NCBI RefSeq assembly: GCF_002006355.2
Contig: NZ_CP096980.1
Span: 372,001-436,000, forward strand
Length of the DNA stretch: 64,000 bases
From: Clostridium felsineum DSM 794
Lineage (GTDB): Bacteria; Bacillota; Clostridia; Clostridiales; Clostridiaceae
Direction of reading: 5' to 3'
Shown: in pieces, positions 49,992 through 59,397 of the stretch
Position numbering within the stretch: the stretch's first letter is position 1
Layout of the letters: each line of letters begins with the position of its first letter
The notes under the pieces: model-generated
Seen by the model: the letters and a program-made list of their open reading frames with translations, nothing else
Database searches by the model: none
Told to the model about the DNA's origin: nothing
Program-made: the position numbers and the translations under genes

Positions 49992-51437
49992 ATAAATACT
50001 ACAAAAGAAACAAATTCAAATGAAGTTAAAAGAGGTCTTAAAGCAAGGCATCTTAATATGATTGCTATGGGTGGAGCCATAGGAACAGGAATATTTGTAG
50101 CACTTGGTGATACCATACATCAAGCAGGTCCAGGAGGTGCACTTGTTGCATATGCTTGTATAGGGGTTATGGTTTACTTTTTAATGACAAGCTTAGGAGA
50201 AATGGCTACTTTCATGCCAGTGTCAGGTTCATTTGAAACCTATGCTTCAAAGTTTGTTGATGAATCCTTAGGCTTTGCGCTCGGATGGAATTACTGGTAT
50301 AACTGGGCTATTACTGTTGCAGCAGAGATGGTAGCAGGTGGATTAACAATGAAATTTTGGTTTAAGGGTGTACCACCAGCTATATGGAGTATTGGGTTCC
50401 TTGTATTAATAGTTGCCTTAAATTTATTGTCAGTAAAGGCATATGGAGAATCAGAGTATTGGTTCGCAGGAATTAAGGTAGCTACAGTAATTATATTTTT
50501 AGTTGTTGGGGCGGCAACTATTGTAGGAATACTAGGAGGTCATGCAGTAGGTTTTAAGAACTTTACAATTAAAGATGCACCGTTTGTTGGGGGTGTAAAA
50601 TCTATTTTCATGATATTCTTAATAGCGGGCTTTTCATTTCAAGGTACAGAGCTTGTTGGTATAGCAGCAGGAGAGAGTGAAAACCCTAAAAAAACAGTAC
50701 CTAAGGCTATTAATACAATTTTTTGGAGAATTTTAATTTTCTACTTAGGAACAATATTTGTTGTAAGTGCAATAATTCCTTATACAGAGGCGGGCGTTGG
50801 TACAAGTCCATTCACTTTAGTATTTCAGAAAGTTGGTATTGCAATTGCAGCAAGTATAATGAACGCAGTTATTTTAACATCTGTATTATCTTGTGGAAAC
50901 TCTGGTATGTATGCTTCTAGTAGAATGTTATATGCTATGGCTAAGGAAGGAAAAGCACCCAAAGCGTTAGGAAAGCTTAATAAAAGAGGAGTTCCTGTAA
51001 ATGCACTAGCACTAACTACACTAGTTGCATCAGCTTGCTTTTTAACAGGAATTTATGCTCAAAGTACTGTATATGTATGGCTTGTTGCTGCTTCTGGACT
51101 TGCAGGCTTTATTGCTTGGGCAGGTATAGCAGTTTGCCATTATCGTTTCCGTAAAGCATATGTTGCACAGGGACATGATTTAAATAAGCTTATTTATAAG
51201 GCAAAGTTATTTCCAATTGGTCCAATAATAGCGTTAGTATTATGTACGGTAGTTATTTTAGGACAAGGACTTACTTACTTTCAGGCAGATAAAATAGATT
51301 GGGGCGGAGTAATATCCTCTTATATAGGCTTACCATTATTTATTATATTATGGGCTGGATACAAGATTAAACATAAAACAAAAGTTGTTAATATACATGA
51401 AATAGATTTGAATGTTAATACTAAAGATTCAGAATAA
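49992..51437 (+). CDS. Lysine-type amino-acid permease with apparent ATA start
   Basis: An APC-superfamily permease of 481 residues with about twelve membrane helices. It has the family hallmarks EVKRGLKARHLNMIAMGGAI with GTGIF, YNWAITVAAEMVAGG and FQGTELVGIAAGESENPKK. The lysine riboswitch upstream points to lysine as substrate (LysP-like). The conserved N-terminal cytosolic segment starts at codon 49992, which is ATA, 8 bases after AGGGGG. No ATG, GTG or TTG exists in frame between the stop at 49986 and the internal Met codon at 50058. Either ATA initiates weakly, or a point mutation has damaged the start. Confidence 0.85.
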   Translation: MNTTKETNSNEVKRGLKARHLNMIAMGGAIGTGIFVALGDTIHQAGPGGALVAYACIGVMVYFLMTSLGEMATFMPVSGSFETYASKFVDESLGFALGWNYWYNWAITVAAEMVAGGLTMKFWFKGVPPAIWSIGFLVLIVALNLLSVKAYGESEYWFAGIKVATVIIFLVVGAATIVGILGGHAVGFKNFTIKDAPFVGGVKSIFMIFLIAGFSFQGTELVGIAAGESENPKKTVPKAINTIFWRILIFYLGTIFVVSAIIPYTEAGVGTSPFTLVFQKVGIAIAASIMNAVILTSVLSCGNSGMYASSRMLYAMAKEGKAPKALGKLNKRGVPVNALALTTLVASACFLTGIYAQSTVYVWLVAASGLAGFIAWAGIAVCHYRFRKAYVAQGHDLNKLIYKAKLFPIGPIIALVLCTVVILGQGLTYFQADKIDWGGVISSYIGLPLFIILWAGYKIKHKTKVVNIHEIDLNVNTKDSE

Positions 51438-51453
51438 GTTGTTTAAATAAAGA

Positions 51454-51492
51454 TAAGAGTCATACCAGTGATTTTGGTATGACTCTTAATTT
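51454..51492. terminator. Bidirectional terminator
   Basis: TAAGAGTCATACCA and TGGTATGACTCTTA (14 bp, perfect) lie between the convergent permease and SDR genes. Confidence 0.88.
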
Positions 51493-51495
51493 TGT

Positions 51496-52278
51496 TCAAG
51501 CTTTTGATAACAATTTTTTCACAGATGTATCCACAGAAGTTTCTATAACTAATCCACCATCAATAACTAATGGAGTTCCATTCATAAAGCCTGCTCTTGG
51601 ACTACAGAAAAAGGCTACCGCATATGCTATATCCTCTGGTTTTCCAACTCTTGCTTCTGGAAGGTTATCCTTAGAGACATTAATAACGCCTTTACACATT
51701 GGAGTTGGAATTATACCAGGTTGTACTATATTAACGGTTACACCTGAACCATCAAATTCTTTTGCTAAAGAATATCCCATACCAACCAATCCATGCTTTG
51801 CAACTGCATAATTCATTTGTCCTGCAAAGCCATGATATCCAGCAACAGATGAAATTAAAACGATTCTTCCGTATTTTCTCTTACGCATCCGATCACCGCA
51901 AGCCTTTACACAGTTAAAAGCCCCAAACAGATGAGTTTTAATAACTGCATCAAAATCTTCTAAAGGCATTTCAGTAGAATATTTTAAAGGTGTAGCATTT
52001 CCAGCATTAGATACCAGTATATCTATTTTCCCATATTTTGAGTAAACCTCATCTACAGCTTTATTTACTTCACTGCTATTCGATACATCAACGCTGTAAG
52101 TTTCTACTTTTCCACCCTTTGAATTTATTTCTTTTTTAGTTTCCTCGTTTCTAGTCTTGTTTCTAGCAAGGATTATTACATGTGCGCCCCTATCGGCTAG
52201 TTCAAAACTAATAGCTTTGCCTATACCAGAATTACCACCAGTTACAATGGCAACTTGATTTAATAATTCTTTTTCCAT
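51496..52278 (-). CDS. Short-chain dehydrogenase/reductase
   Basis: A 260-residue classical SDR. The cofactor loop is TGGNSGIG (residues 13-20), the NAG motif lies in ILVSNAGNA, the catalytic serine in VLISSVAGYHG, and the YxxxK in MNYAVAKHG. The C-terminal PEDIAYAVAFFCSP and VIDGGLVI are typical of FabG-like enzymes. Arg39 (ILARNKTRN) suggests NADPH preference. The substrate is unknown. It lies 28 bases downstream of nothing co-directional except the chemoreceptor-like gene's 3' neighbour, so it is probably its own unit. Confidence 0.88.
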   Translation of the reverse strand: MEKELLNQVAIVTGGNSGIGKAISFELADRGAHVIILARNKTRNEETKKEINSKGGKVETYSVDVSNSSEVNKAVDEVYSKYGKIDILVSNAGNATPLKYSTEMPLEDFDAVIKTHLFGAFNCVKACGDRMRKRKYGRIVLISSVAGYHGFAGQMNYAVAKHGLVGMGYSLAKEFDGSGVTVNIVQPGIIPTPMCKGVINVSKDNLPEARVGKPEDIAYAVAFFCSPRAGFMNGTPLVIDGGLVIETSVDTSVKKLLSKA

Positions 52279-52306
52279 AATACGGCCTCTTTTTCTATTT
52301 TTAAAA

Positions 52307-53143
52307 TTAATTTATATTTTTAGACAGTGTTAAAAGTTTAGAAGAAAAACTTTTTAGTTTTTCACCTTCAGAAGATAGCTGCATTGCTTCTGAAGTTTGA
52401 GTTTCAGCAGCATGCGAAAAAGCATTAAATACTTCTATGATATCGCCTATATTTTTCTTTATTTTTATTAAGGTATCATTTATTTGAGCAGTTGAGTCCT
52501 TACTATTTGCAGCAAGCTTTCTTATTTCTTCGGCAATAACAGTAAAACCTCTCCCATGTTCACCTGCTCTTGAAGCTTCAATGGCAGCATTGAGTCCTAA
52601 TAGATTTGTAGTATCTGCAACATCTTTTATATATTTAATTACGTCATCCATGTAAGTAAGTCCATCTTGCGTTTCGGTAACTATACTATTCATATTTTCA
52701 CTGCTTCCAGACAACTCCTGAGTATTACTTGCTAGTTCTTCCGAAGAAGCGGCGAGTTCTTTGGAAAACTCCTGCAATTCAGTAACCATTTCAAGGACTG
52801 TATTCTGCTTTTCCATTGATACAGCAAAATTTATAGATGCTACCACATTATTAGTATTTGGATTAATTATAGGAATACAGTGGCTTGAAATGGGAAAACC
52901 AAAAGCCTCCTTTGGATAATCTACAGACTGTTTTTTTCTTGATAAAATTGCTTTTTCGGTCATATCACCTTTGTTTAAGGTTGAACCTTCACTAATGTTT
53001 AATTTGAAGGTTTTTGCTTGAGAGACGGCTACGAATTTTTCTTTATCAGTGATTCCCAAGGCTACATCATCAGAAAATAACTGTGGTAAAGTGGAGCACA
53101 GTATTTTTAGTGCTTCCAAAAGTTCGTCATCGCTAATGTTCAT
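52307..53143 (-). CDS. Soluble chemoreceptor-like signalling protein
   Basis: A 278-residue cytosolic protein. The first about 110 residues form a sensor region with GITDKEKFVAVSQAKTF, FGFPISSHCIPIIN and VVASINFAVS, resembling a PAS/heme-type small-molecule sensor. The C-terminal half is the MCP signalling hairpin with its conserved tip, IKDVADTTNLLGLNAAIEAS followed by RAGEHGRGFTVIAEEIRKLA. There is no membrane helix. It should interact with CheA/CheW arrays or act as a stand-alone sensor. The hairpin is shorter than in transmembrane receptors. No che genes are nearby. Confidence 0.85.
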   Translation of the reverse strand: MNISDDELLEALKILCSTLPQLFSDDVALGITDKEKFVAVSQAKTFKLNISEGSTLNKGDMTEKAILSRKKQSVDYPKEAFGFPISSHCIPIINPNTNNVVASINFAVSMEKQNTVLEMVTELQEFSKELAASSEELASNTQELSGSSENMNSIVTETQDGLTYMDDVIKYIKDVADTTNLLGLNAAIEASRAGEHGRGFTVIAEEIRKLAANSKDSTAQINDTLIKIKKNIGDIIEVFNAFSHAAETQTSEAMQLSSEGEKLKSFSSKLLTLSKNIN

Positions 53144-53224
53144 TTGTTACATCTCCTTTGATAGTACTTATATACAATATATCGTATATTTTCCAGAAGA
53201 CATAATAATGCTTTTTATTCTAAA

Positions 53225-54826
53225 TTATAATTCTGTGTAACAAAAATAATCAAAGTCTGCGGGCTTATTACTTCCAGTTATATCAATGCAATTAATCCCG
53301 ACAAAAGCTCCAGTAAAAAATCCACCGCCTTGTACATAATCATCAGACAGTTTTCTTGATTCAAAGGTGATAGGTATTTTTGACCAGGTTTTGCCGTCAA
53401 AGGAATAAAAGTATTCATAAATGTCAGTTCTTACTTCAACTTTAAAATGTACATATTCAACAGTACTAGGTATAGGAATTGTATTATTTTTTAGAGGCAT
53501 ATCAAAGTGAAAGTTGTCACAAGACACAATATCAATTATTCTGCCTTTAGTTTCATTCCAGGTTACTTGTATAGTGGACCAATTCTCGGTATTATAATAA
53601 CAAGTTAATCCTGCTGCTTGTTGGAAGGTATCAGGATTAAAAGATACACTTGTTGATGCATCAAAATTAAAGGATTGCCATCTTCTTGCTACAAAAGCTT
53701 GCACAAAGGTAGATGTTAAAGATTCTTTACCATATAATCTTAAATTACCTTTTTTTGCTTTTAAAGAGGCTATATCTTCTGTAAGTGGAATACGTAACGA
53801 TTGAAAGTTAATATTTAAAGTTTGGCTATCAAAATCATCTTTTTCTTTATAGCTTTTCTCCCATTTCACCTCTGGAATTTTAGGAGCTTCAACCTCAATA
53901 GAGCCTTGTTTGCCACCAACAACTCGTGGCCAACCATCTACCCACTCAATTTTTTGTAATGAAGTTTCACGTCCAAGTGGACAGTATCCCCTTTGTTCAA
54001 GCATTGGCTGATTTATAACGGGAAGAGGACGTCCTACCAAATGTGCCAAATACCATTCATCAGTGTGAGTATGAACAAGAGAGGCATGGCCGCATTTTTG
54101 TAATGGATTTTTAGGCTTGTGCCATGAAGTTAATAATGGATATTCAGGATCTATTTCGTAAGGACCAGTTAAACTTTTAGAGCGAGCTACAGTTTCTGAA
54201 TGCTCATAAGTTGTACCACCTTCTGCAGTAAATAGATAATAGTAATCTTTAATGTGATATAAGTGAGGACCTTCTGTGTACTTAATATCAGTTCCTTTAT
54301 ATATAATCTTTGGTTTGCCGATTAATTCCTTTTTTTCATCAGAATATTCCTGAAGAACAATTCCGTAAAAATTATGATTGTAAGTACGTTGATCCCAATA
54401 CATGTTTACAAGATATTTTTTGCCATCATCATCGTGAAATAATGAAGCATCAAAACCTGAACCATTTAAAGTAATTGGATCACTCCATATGCCATCAATA
54501 CTTTCACAAGTAGTCAGATAATTATGGCAATCCTTCCACATACCATCAGTTACCTTTACGTCTGTATATATAAGCCAAAACTTTCCGTCATGGTAACTTA
54601 AATCAGGAGCCCATATACCACCTGAATTAGGATTACCTTTCATATCAAGAAGTGAAGTTCTATTTAAAGGATGGGCTATAAGATGCCAGTTAACGAGATC
54701 TTTAGAATGATGTATTTGGACCCCTGGAAACCATTCAAAAGTTGAAGTTGCAATATAATAATCAGTACCAACACGACAAATACTTGGATCAGGGTTAAAG
54801 CCTTTTAAAACTGGATTTTTAATCAT
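53225..54826 (-). CDS. GH43 beta-xylosidase/arabinosidase
   Basis: A 533-residue cytosolic glycosidase of the GH43 XynB type. The three catalytic residues are visible in the five-blade propeller: Asp13 (NPDPSI, general base), Asp126 (GFDASLF, pKa modulator) and Glu185 (TEGPHLY, general acid). WFPGVQIHHSKDLVNW and SGGIWAPDLSYHDG fit the subfamily. The C-terminal beta-sandwich (about residues 325-533) is typical of beta-1,4-xylosidases. No signal peptide is present, so it acts on imported xylo-oligosaccharides. Its start overlaps the stop of the GPH transporter gene by 4 bases. Confidence 0.93.
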   Translation of the reverse strand: MIKNPVLKGFNPDPSICRVGTDYYIATSTFEWFPGVQIHHSKDLVNWHLIAHPLNRTSLLDMKGNPNSGGIWAPDLSYHDGKFWLIYTDVKVTDGMWKDCHNYLTTCESIDGIWSDPITLNGSGFDASLFHDDDGKKYLVNMYWDQRTYNHNFYGIVLQEYSDEKKELIGKPKIIYKGTDIKYTEGPHLYHIKDYYYLFTAEGGTTYEHSETVARSKSLTGPYEIDPEYPLLTSWHKPKNPLQKCGHASLVHTHTDEWYLAHLVGRPLPVINQPMLEQRGYCPLGRETSLQKIEWVDGWPRVVGGKQGSIEVEAPKIPEVKWEKSYKEKDDFDSQTLNINFQSLRIPLTEDIASLKAKKGNLRLYGKESLTSTFVQAFVARRWQSFNFDASTSVSFNPDTFQQAAGLTCYYNTENWSTIQVTWNETKGRIIDIVSCDNFHFDMPLKNNTIPIPSTVEYVHFKVEVRTDIYEYFYSFDGKTWSKIPITFESRKLSDDYVQGGGFFTGAFVGINCIDITGSNKPADFDYFCYTEL

Positions 54827-56205
54827 ATATTTAAATTCTCCCCTCTATTTAATTTACTTCTTTCTTTTAAAGTAGCTATAATATGTTTATATTTTTTATC
54901 ATCTAAGTTATAGAAAGTAATATCTATTAAAGCTAGTACCATAAGTACAGCAGGAACAACTGTAGCTGTTAGAAGTATGCCTGTTAGTGCATGAGGAGTT
55001 TGTGATTTATTAGCAACATATCCAAAGCTTCCAAGTATAATTCCTGGAACTGCACCGCCTAAGGCCATTCCACATTTAAAGAAGAAACCAATGATAGCAT
55101 AAATCAATCCACTTAAACGTTTTCCTGTAACATATTCTCCATATTCAATTGTTTCAGGAATCAAAGACCACATAAATGCACCAGCAGTTAAGGAGCCTAG
55201 TGATGTAATTACACGTGATACTAATATTATTCCTACCATGTGAGTTGGAATGATTAAAAGTGATAGAGTGCCAAGTACAGTTATTAAAAGAGATCCTATT
55301 AGTAATGTTTTTTTGCCCACTTTTTTGTTTATTTTTGGTATTAGTGGTATACAAACAAATGCTGGTATTGAACCTAGAACGGTGTACCACTGAACTAAAT
55401 CAGGACGTCCAACATTATAAGTTATATAATATATTCCTATAGAACTGTTAATTGAATTAATACCAAATATAAGTACAAAGAAAATACTTAAAACAATAAG
55501 AGGCCTATTGGTTCTAAATTGCTGAAAAAGATCTGAGAATTTAATTTTATGATCTTGGTTGACACTTTTTATTCTTTCTTTAGTACTGGAAAAACAAAAA
55601 ATTAGTAAAAATGCACCAGCAACACCTAGTATGCCCATAGTTATTTGCCAGCCTCTTGCTAAACCAAAGGATTTTGCAAAATATGCTGAAAGTACTGGAA
55701 CGAAGTAGGAAACGATTACACCACCTAGGTTAGCAAAGAACATTCTTACAGAGGTTAAACTAACAATTTCTTGGTTATCATCTGTAATGGCTGAGGTTAA
55801 AGCACCATAAGGAACATTTATACAAGTATAAGTGATTGAAAGTCCCACATAAGTAATGTAAGCATAAATTAGTTTGCCCATATGAGAAAAACTAGGTGTA
55901 GTGAAACAAAGAAAAGCCAACATAGCAAAAGGAGCAGCTCCATACAATAAATATGGTCTGAATCGTCCAAAGCGTGTATTTGTTTTGTCAACGAAGGTTC
56001 CAATAATAGGATCGTTAATTGCATCAATAAATCTAACTATAAGAAACATTACACCAGCTTCAGCTGCAGATAATCCGAAAACGTTTGTATAGAAAAACAA
56101 TAGATAAATAGAAATAGTTTGATATATTAGGTTACTTGCTAAATCACCAGATGCATAACCTATTTTTTCTCTCATTTTAATTTTTAAGGTTTCTATAATA
56201 ATCAA
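54823..56205 (-). CDS. GPH-family sugar:cation symporter (xyloside transporter)
   Basis: A 460-residue, twelve-helix transporter of the glycoside-pentoside-hexuronide family (XynT/YnaJ-like). The family landmarks are REKIGYASGDLASNLIYQ, DAINDPIIGTFVDKTNTRFG with RFRPYLLYGA, and ITDDNQEIVSLTSVRMFFAN. It is coupled by ATGA to the GH43 gene and should supply it with xylo-oligosaccharides. The start is unclear. TTG 56205 touches the ribosome binding site AAGGAG directly, the codon at the ideal distance is ATA 56196, and ATG 56175 lacks a ribosome binding site. Confidence 0.9.
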   Translation of the reverse strand: MIIIETLKIKMREKIGYASGDLASNLIYQTISIYLLFFYTNVFGLSAAEAGVMFLIVRFIDAINDPIIGTFVDKTNTRFGRFRPYLLYGAAPFAMLAFLCFTTPSFSHMGKLIYAYITYVGLSITYTCINVPYGALTSAITDDNQEIVSLTSVRMFFANLGGVIVSYFVPVLSAYFAKSFGLARGWQITMGILGVAGAFLLIFCFSSTKERIKSVNQDHKIKFSDLFQQFRTNRPLIVLSIFFVLIFGINSINSSIGIYYITYNVGRPDLVQWYTVLGSIPAFVCIPLIPKINKKVGKKTLLIGSLLITVLGTLSLLIIPTHMVGIILVSRVITSLGSLTAGAFMWSLIPETIEYGEYVTGKRLSGLIYAIIGFFFKCGMALGGAVPGIILGSFGYVANKSQTPHALTGILLTATVVPAVLMVLALIDITFYNLDDKKYKHIIATLKERSKLNRGENLNI

Positions 56206-56309
56206 CTCCTTGAATATATTTGGAAATATTTACACATAAAGTATATCACTATATTCTAACTTTTTCAAGATACTTTAAAAAGTTAGTTTAAAAAGTTTTG
56301 ATTATAAAA

Positions 56310-56342
56310 GCTCATTTATGGATTTGACATACATAAATGAGC
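56310..56342. terminator. Terminator between DUF2935 and the xyloside operon
   Basis: GCTCATTTATG and CATAAATGAGC arms. Read on the minus strand it is followed by CTTTTAT. Confidence 0.7.
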
Positions 56343-56360
56343 CTATTTATAATATTGAAT

Positions 56361-57284
56361 TTACAAATTGAAGCTTCGTAAAAGCTGCAAATAGTAATTT
56401 GCTTCACGAGTTACATGATCTGCAAGAAGTGGTGCCATTATTGCTTTAATTTTGCAAGCTAATAATCCATTGGTAGCTGAAACTTTAAAGTTCCTAAATT
56501 CAGTGACAAGAGCATATATATCTCTAGTTATAGTATTAAGATTAGATGCATTAACCTTTAGAGCAGTGGTTGCAGCTTGAATGTCATTAAATCTTCGAGC
56601 AAAGGTGTTTGAAGTATCAAATAAAGTGACTTCAGAGGGATCTAAATAGCCTCGTATAAATTCAGCATGTTCTTTCATTATGTCATTCCAAAAAATTTCT
56701 TGATTTATAATACTTTGAGGTGTTGTATCATTTTCTTGTCTTTTTTCAAGCATATTAAGCATACTAATATATGCTCGCTCTTCTTGTATTACATGATCTA
56801 TATTTGAAGGATATGTGTAGCAAAAAGCTCTGCAGCGTATAATTTGATTCAGAAGACCTGATTGGAAGTTTATAACAGAAGTTACTAAGGCAAGAATAGA
56901 TCTATTAAGTGTAGAAACTGCAGAAACAATATTAAAAGCTTCCCTATAACCATATCTATAGCCTAAGCTTATTTCTTTTACGGTTATGTCTGTATTAATA
57001 GGAACTCCAGTTAAAGCACTAGTGGTTTTTTCAGCAGGTAGTGTAAGAGGAGTTATTATAGTAGATGATTTCATAACTTCACTGCTTATCTTGCCTTGAG
57101 ATAGAGTTACAGTTCTAGAAAGTAGAGCATCTAGACGTCTATTCACCGCAAGAATTTGAGATAGAGTAGAGACATATTTAGTAGGAAGTGAAGCGCCAGC
57201 AATAATGTTATGTTCCTTTACTATTCTTAAAAAGAATAAGTTTAACTGAAGTGAAAGTTGCACGTATTGTTCATTTGATATCAT
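56361..57284 (-). CDS. DUF2935 helical-bundle protein
   Basis: A 307-residue protein of the DUF2935 family, found mainly in clostridia and bacilli. It is made of two four-helix-bundle halves. Histidine and acidic residues recur at equivalent positions (NLFFLRIVKEHNIIAGA, WNDIMKEHAEFIRGYLDP, LADHVTREANYYL), which suggests a hemerythrin- or ferritin-like metal site. The role is unknown; related proteins have been linked to metal or oxygen binding and to spores. The start ATG follows AGGAGAGG. It is a single-gene unit. Confidence 0.85.
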   Translation of the reverse strand: MISNEQYVQLSLQLNLFFLRIVKEHNIIAGASLPTKYVSTLSQILAVNRRLDALLSRTVTLSQGKISSEVMKSSTIITPLTLPAEKTTSALTGVPINTDITVKEISLGYRYGYREAFNIVSAVSTLNRSILALVTSVINFQSGLLNQIIRCRAFCYTYPSNIDHVIQEERAYISMLNMLEKRQENDTTPQSIINQEIFWNDIMKEHAEFIRGYLDPSEVTLFDTSNTFARRFNDIQAATTALKVNASNLNTITRDIYALVTEFRNFKVSATNGLLACKIKAIMAPLLADHVTREANYYLQLLRSFNL

Positions 57285-57460
57285 TAATTACCTCTCCTAT
57301 ATATTGGTGAGGATAAATTTTTAATTACCCACATAGCTATAATATGAGTTAAATGGATTAGTGTTACATGTTTTGAGAAAAAATAATATTTAGCTTGAAA
57401 TACATAATAATAGTTATTATATTAAATAATTTTACTAAAAGTTTGAAGAGAGGTGCTTTG

Positions 57461-58474
57461 GTGATTAGTAGTAATAAGAGAAATCCAGATATTTATCATG
57501 GTAAAAATAAAAAATCAGACTTTTTTGAAGGCTGGTATTTTAAATTTGTGCAGCCACGTACAGGAAATATATATTGTTTTATACCGGGAATATTTAAAGG
57601 AAGTCATGAAAATGAGTCATACAGCTTTATTCAAGTGCTTAATGGAAATGAAAGTAGCTTTAAATATTTAATATTTGAAAAAGATAAGTTTAAAGCAAGT
57701 ACATCTGAGTTTAATGTAAGTGTAGATAAAAGTTCATTTTCACTTAATAAAGTAGATTTGAATATTAATAAAGAGAATGAAAAAGTATTTGGTACCTTGT
57801 ATTTTTATAATATTATAAGATGGCCAGATAGTAATATTAATCCAGGAAGTATGGGGTTCTATAATTATTTAGACTTTATGCAGTGCTATAGTCAGGTTTG
57901 TGTCGTTGATGGATTTATAAAGGGAAAGCTAAATATTAATAATGAAATTATAGATTTTACTGATGGAAAAGTATATATTGAAAAAAACTGGGGAAGGTCA
58001 TTTCCTTATTCATACATTTGGATTCAAGGAAATTCATTTGATAGAAGGCATGGTTCTGTTACATGTTCTATAGCGAATATTCCTCTTCCTTTTCATTTAA
58101 GAAATTTTACAGGTTTTTTAATAGGAATAAATGATAAAGATAAGTTTTATAAGTTTACAAGTATAAATAGAAGTAAATTGTCAATTAGATGTCAGAAGCA
58201 AAAAATTATTTTAGAAGCTAACAGTAAAGACCATTGTCTTAAAATTGAAGCGACATATAAAGAAGATGCTTTTATGAAACTGTATGCACCTTGTAACGGA
58301 CAGATGATACCAATAGCAAGAGAAACTCTTCATGGAAGCTTACAAGTTTCTCTTTATAATAAAGAAAGGCACATGCTTTTTAATGATAAGTGTTCCTACG
58401 CAGGTGTTGAGTTTTCTAAGAATTATACAAATTTAATAAATAAAAATAGAAAGGTAGAGAACTCTATTAATTAA
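57461..58474 (+). CDS. Tocopherol cyclase-like protein
   Basis: A 337-residue protein of the tocopherol cyclase-like family. The family pattern is evident: NPDIYHGKNKKSDFFEGWYF with FKFVQ at the start, FIPGIFKG, the central YIEKNWGRSFPYSYIWIQGN, and the lipocalin-like beta structure in between. In plants the family makes vitamin E, but in clostridia no tocopherol pathway is expected, so the substrate is unknown; a lipid or carotenoid-like molecule is possible. The GTG at 57461 is 7 bases after GAGAGG. Its end overlaps the convergent TPR gene by 8 bases. Confidence 0.85.
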   Translation: MISSNKRNPDIYHGKNKKSDFFEGWYFKFVQPRTGNIYCFIPGIFKGSHENESYSFIQVLNGNESSFKYLIFEKDKFKASTSEFNVSVDKSSFSLNKVDLNINKENEKVFGTLYFYNIIRWPDSNINPGSMGFYNYLDFMQCYSQVCVVDGFIKGKLNINNEIIDFTDGKVYIEKNWGRSFPYSYIWIQGNSFDRRHGSVTCSIANIPLPFHLRNFTGFLIGINDKDKFYKFTSINRSKLSIRCQKQKIILEANSKDHCLKIEATYKEDAFMKLYAPCNGQMIPIARETLHGSLQVSLYNKERHMLFNDKCSYAGVEFSKNYTNLINKNRKVENSIN

Positions 58475-59384
58475 GCTTATCAATAAATTCTTTAAAAGCA
58501 TCTAATTCTATTATTTCCTTTAATTCTTCATCTTCTAAGATATATTTTAAAAAATCAGGATATAATTTTAGCGCCATAATTATGTCATCGCATGACTTAT
58601 TAGTTTCGTTAATTAAGGCATAAAAACAGCTTCGATTATAGTATAAAAAGTCTACATTATCACAATTATCAATGCCTTCAGATAAAATCTTTATTCCTTC
58701 TAGTGTATTTTTATATTTATAAATTACAGCTAAATTTAAGTAACTATACTCATACTCTTTGTTTTTATTAATTGACCTTTTATAGAAATTAATAGCTCTT
58801 TCTTCCATACTAAGTTTATAGCAGATTACGCCCATATTAAACAAGGCTAAATAATTGTCTGGTTTTATTCTTAAGGCCTTTGAAAATATATCATAAGCAA
58901 GATTATTTTCATTTCGTTCTTCATAAATAGAGCCCAAATTTAAGGTCGCCCAAAAGTCCATAGGAGCTAAAGTAAGAAGTTTTCTATAAGTTACTATGGC
59001 TAAATCCTTTAACCCAGAAGAATCATAAGCATTAGCTAGAAAAAAGTAAGCTTTGTGGTAATTGGGATTTATGTAAATAGCTTTACTATATAATTTTATC
59101 GCTTTTTTAAAGTCCTCTTTTTCATCGTATATTGTGGCAAGACCATAGTAAGCTCTTTCCTCATAATCATCTAAATTCAAAGCTTCTCTGTAATATTCTT
59201 CAGCTTCGGTCATTTTACCTAGGGAGTCATATATTAAAGCTAGATTAATTATTGTATCAATGTCTTTACCCTTTGAAAGTTCATAAGCTTTAGTATATAA
59301 ATCTAGTGATTTGACTAATTTATTTTCATTAAAAGCTTTCTCAGCTCTTTTTAAATATTCATCAATTTGTATGTGATTTTTCAT
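58467..59384 (-). CDS. TPR-repeat protein
   Basis: A 305-residue cytosolic protein composed of about seven tetratricopeptide repeats (for example AEEYYREALNLDDYEERAYY, AIKLYSKAIYINPNYHKAYF, AYDIFSKALRIKPDNYLALF). Such proteins act as protein-protein scaffolds, so no specific partner can be given. It starts 13 bases after the SGNH hydrolase gene and is the last gene of the HxlR-SGNH-TPR unit. Its end overlaps the tocopherol-cyclase-like gene by 8 bases. Confidence 0.9.
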   Translation of the reverse strand: MKNHIQIDEYLKRAEKAFNENKLVKSLDLYTKAYELSKGKDIDTIINLALIYDSLGKMTEAEEYYREALNLDDYEERAYYGLATIYDEKEDFKKAIKLYSKAIYINPNYHKAYFFLANAYDSSGLKDLAIVTYRKLLTLAPMDFWATLNLGSIYEERNENNLAYDIFSKALRIKPDNYLALFNMGVICYKLSMEERAINFYKRSINKNKEYEYSYLNLAVIYKYKNTLEGIKILSEGIDNCDNVDFLYYNRSCFYALINETNKSCDDIIMALKLYPDFLKYILEDEELKEIIELDAFKEFIDKLN

Positions 59385-59397
59385 AAATACACGCTTT

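Noticed and set aside
49729..49995. 88-codon open frame upstream of the permease
   Set aside because: It runs through the lysine riboswitch and its terminator. The conserved RNA blocks explain the sequence, and the frame has no ribosome binding site.
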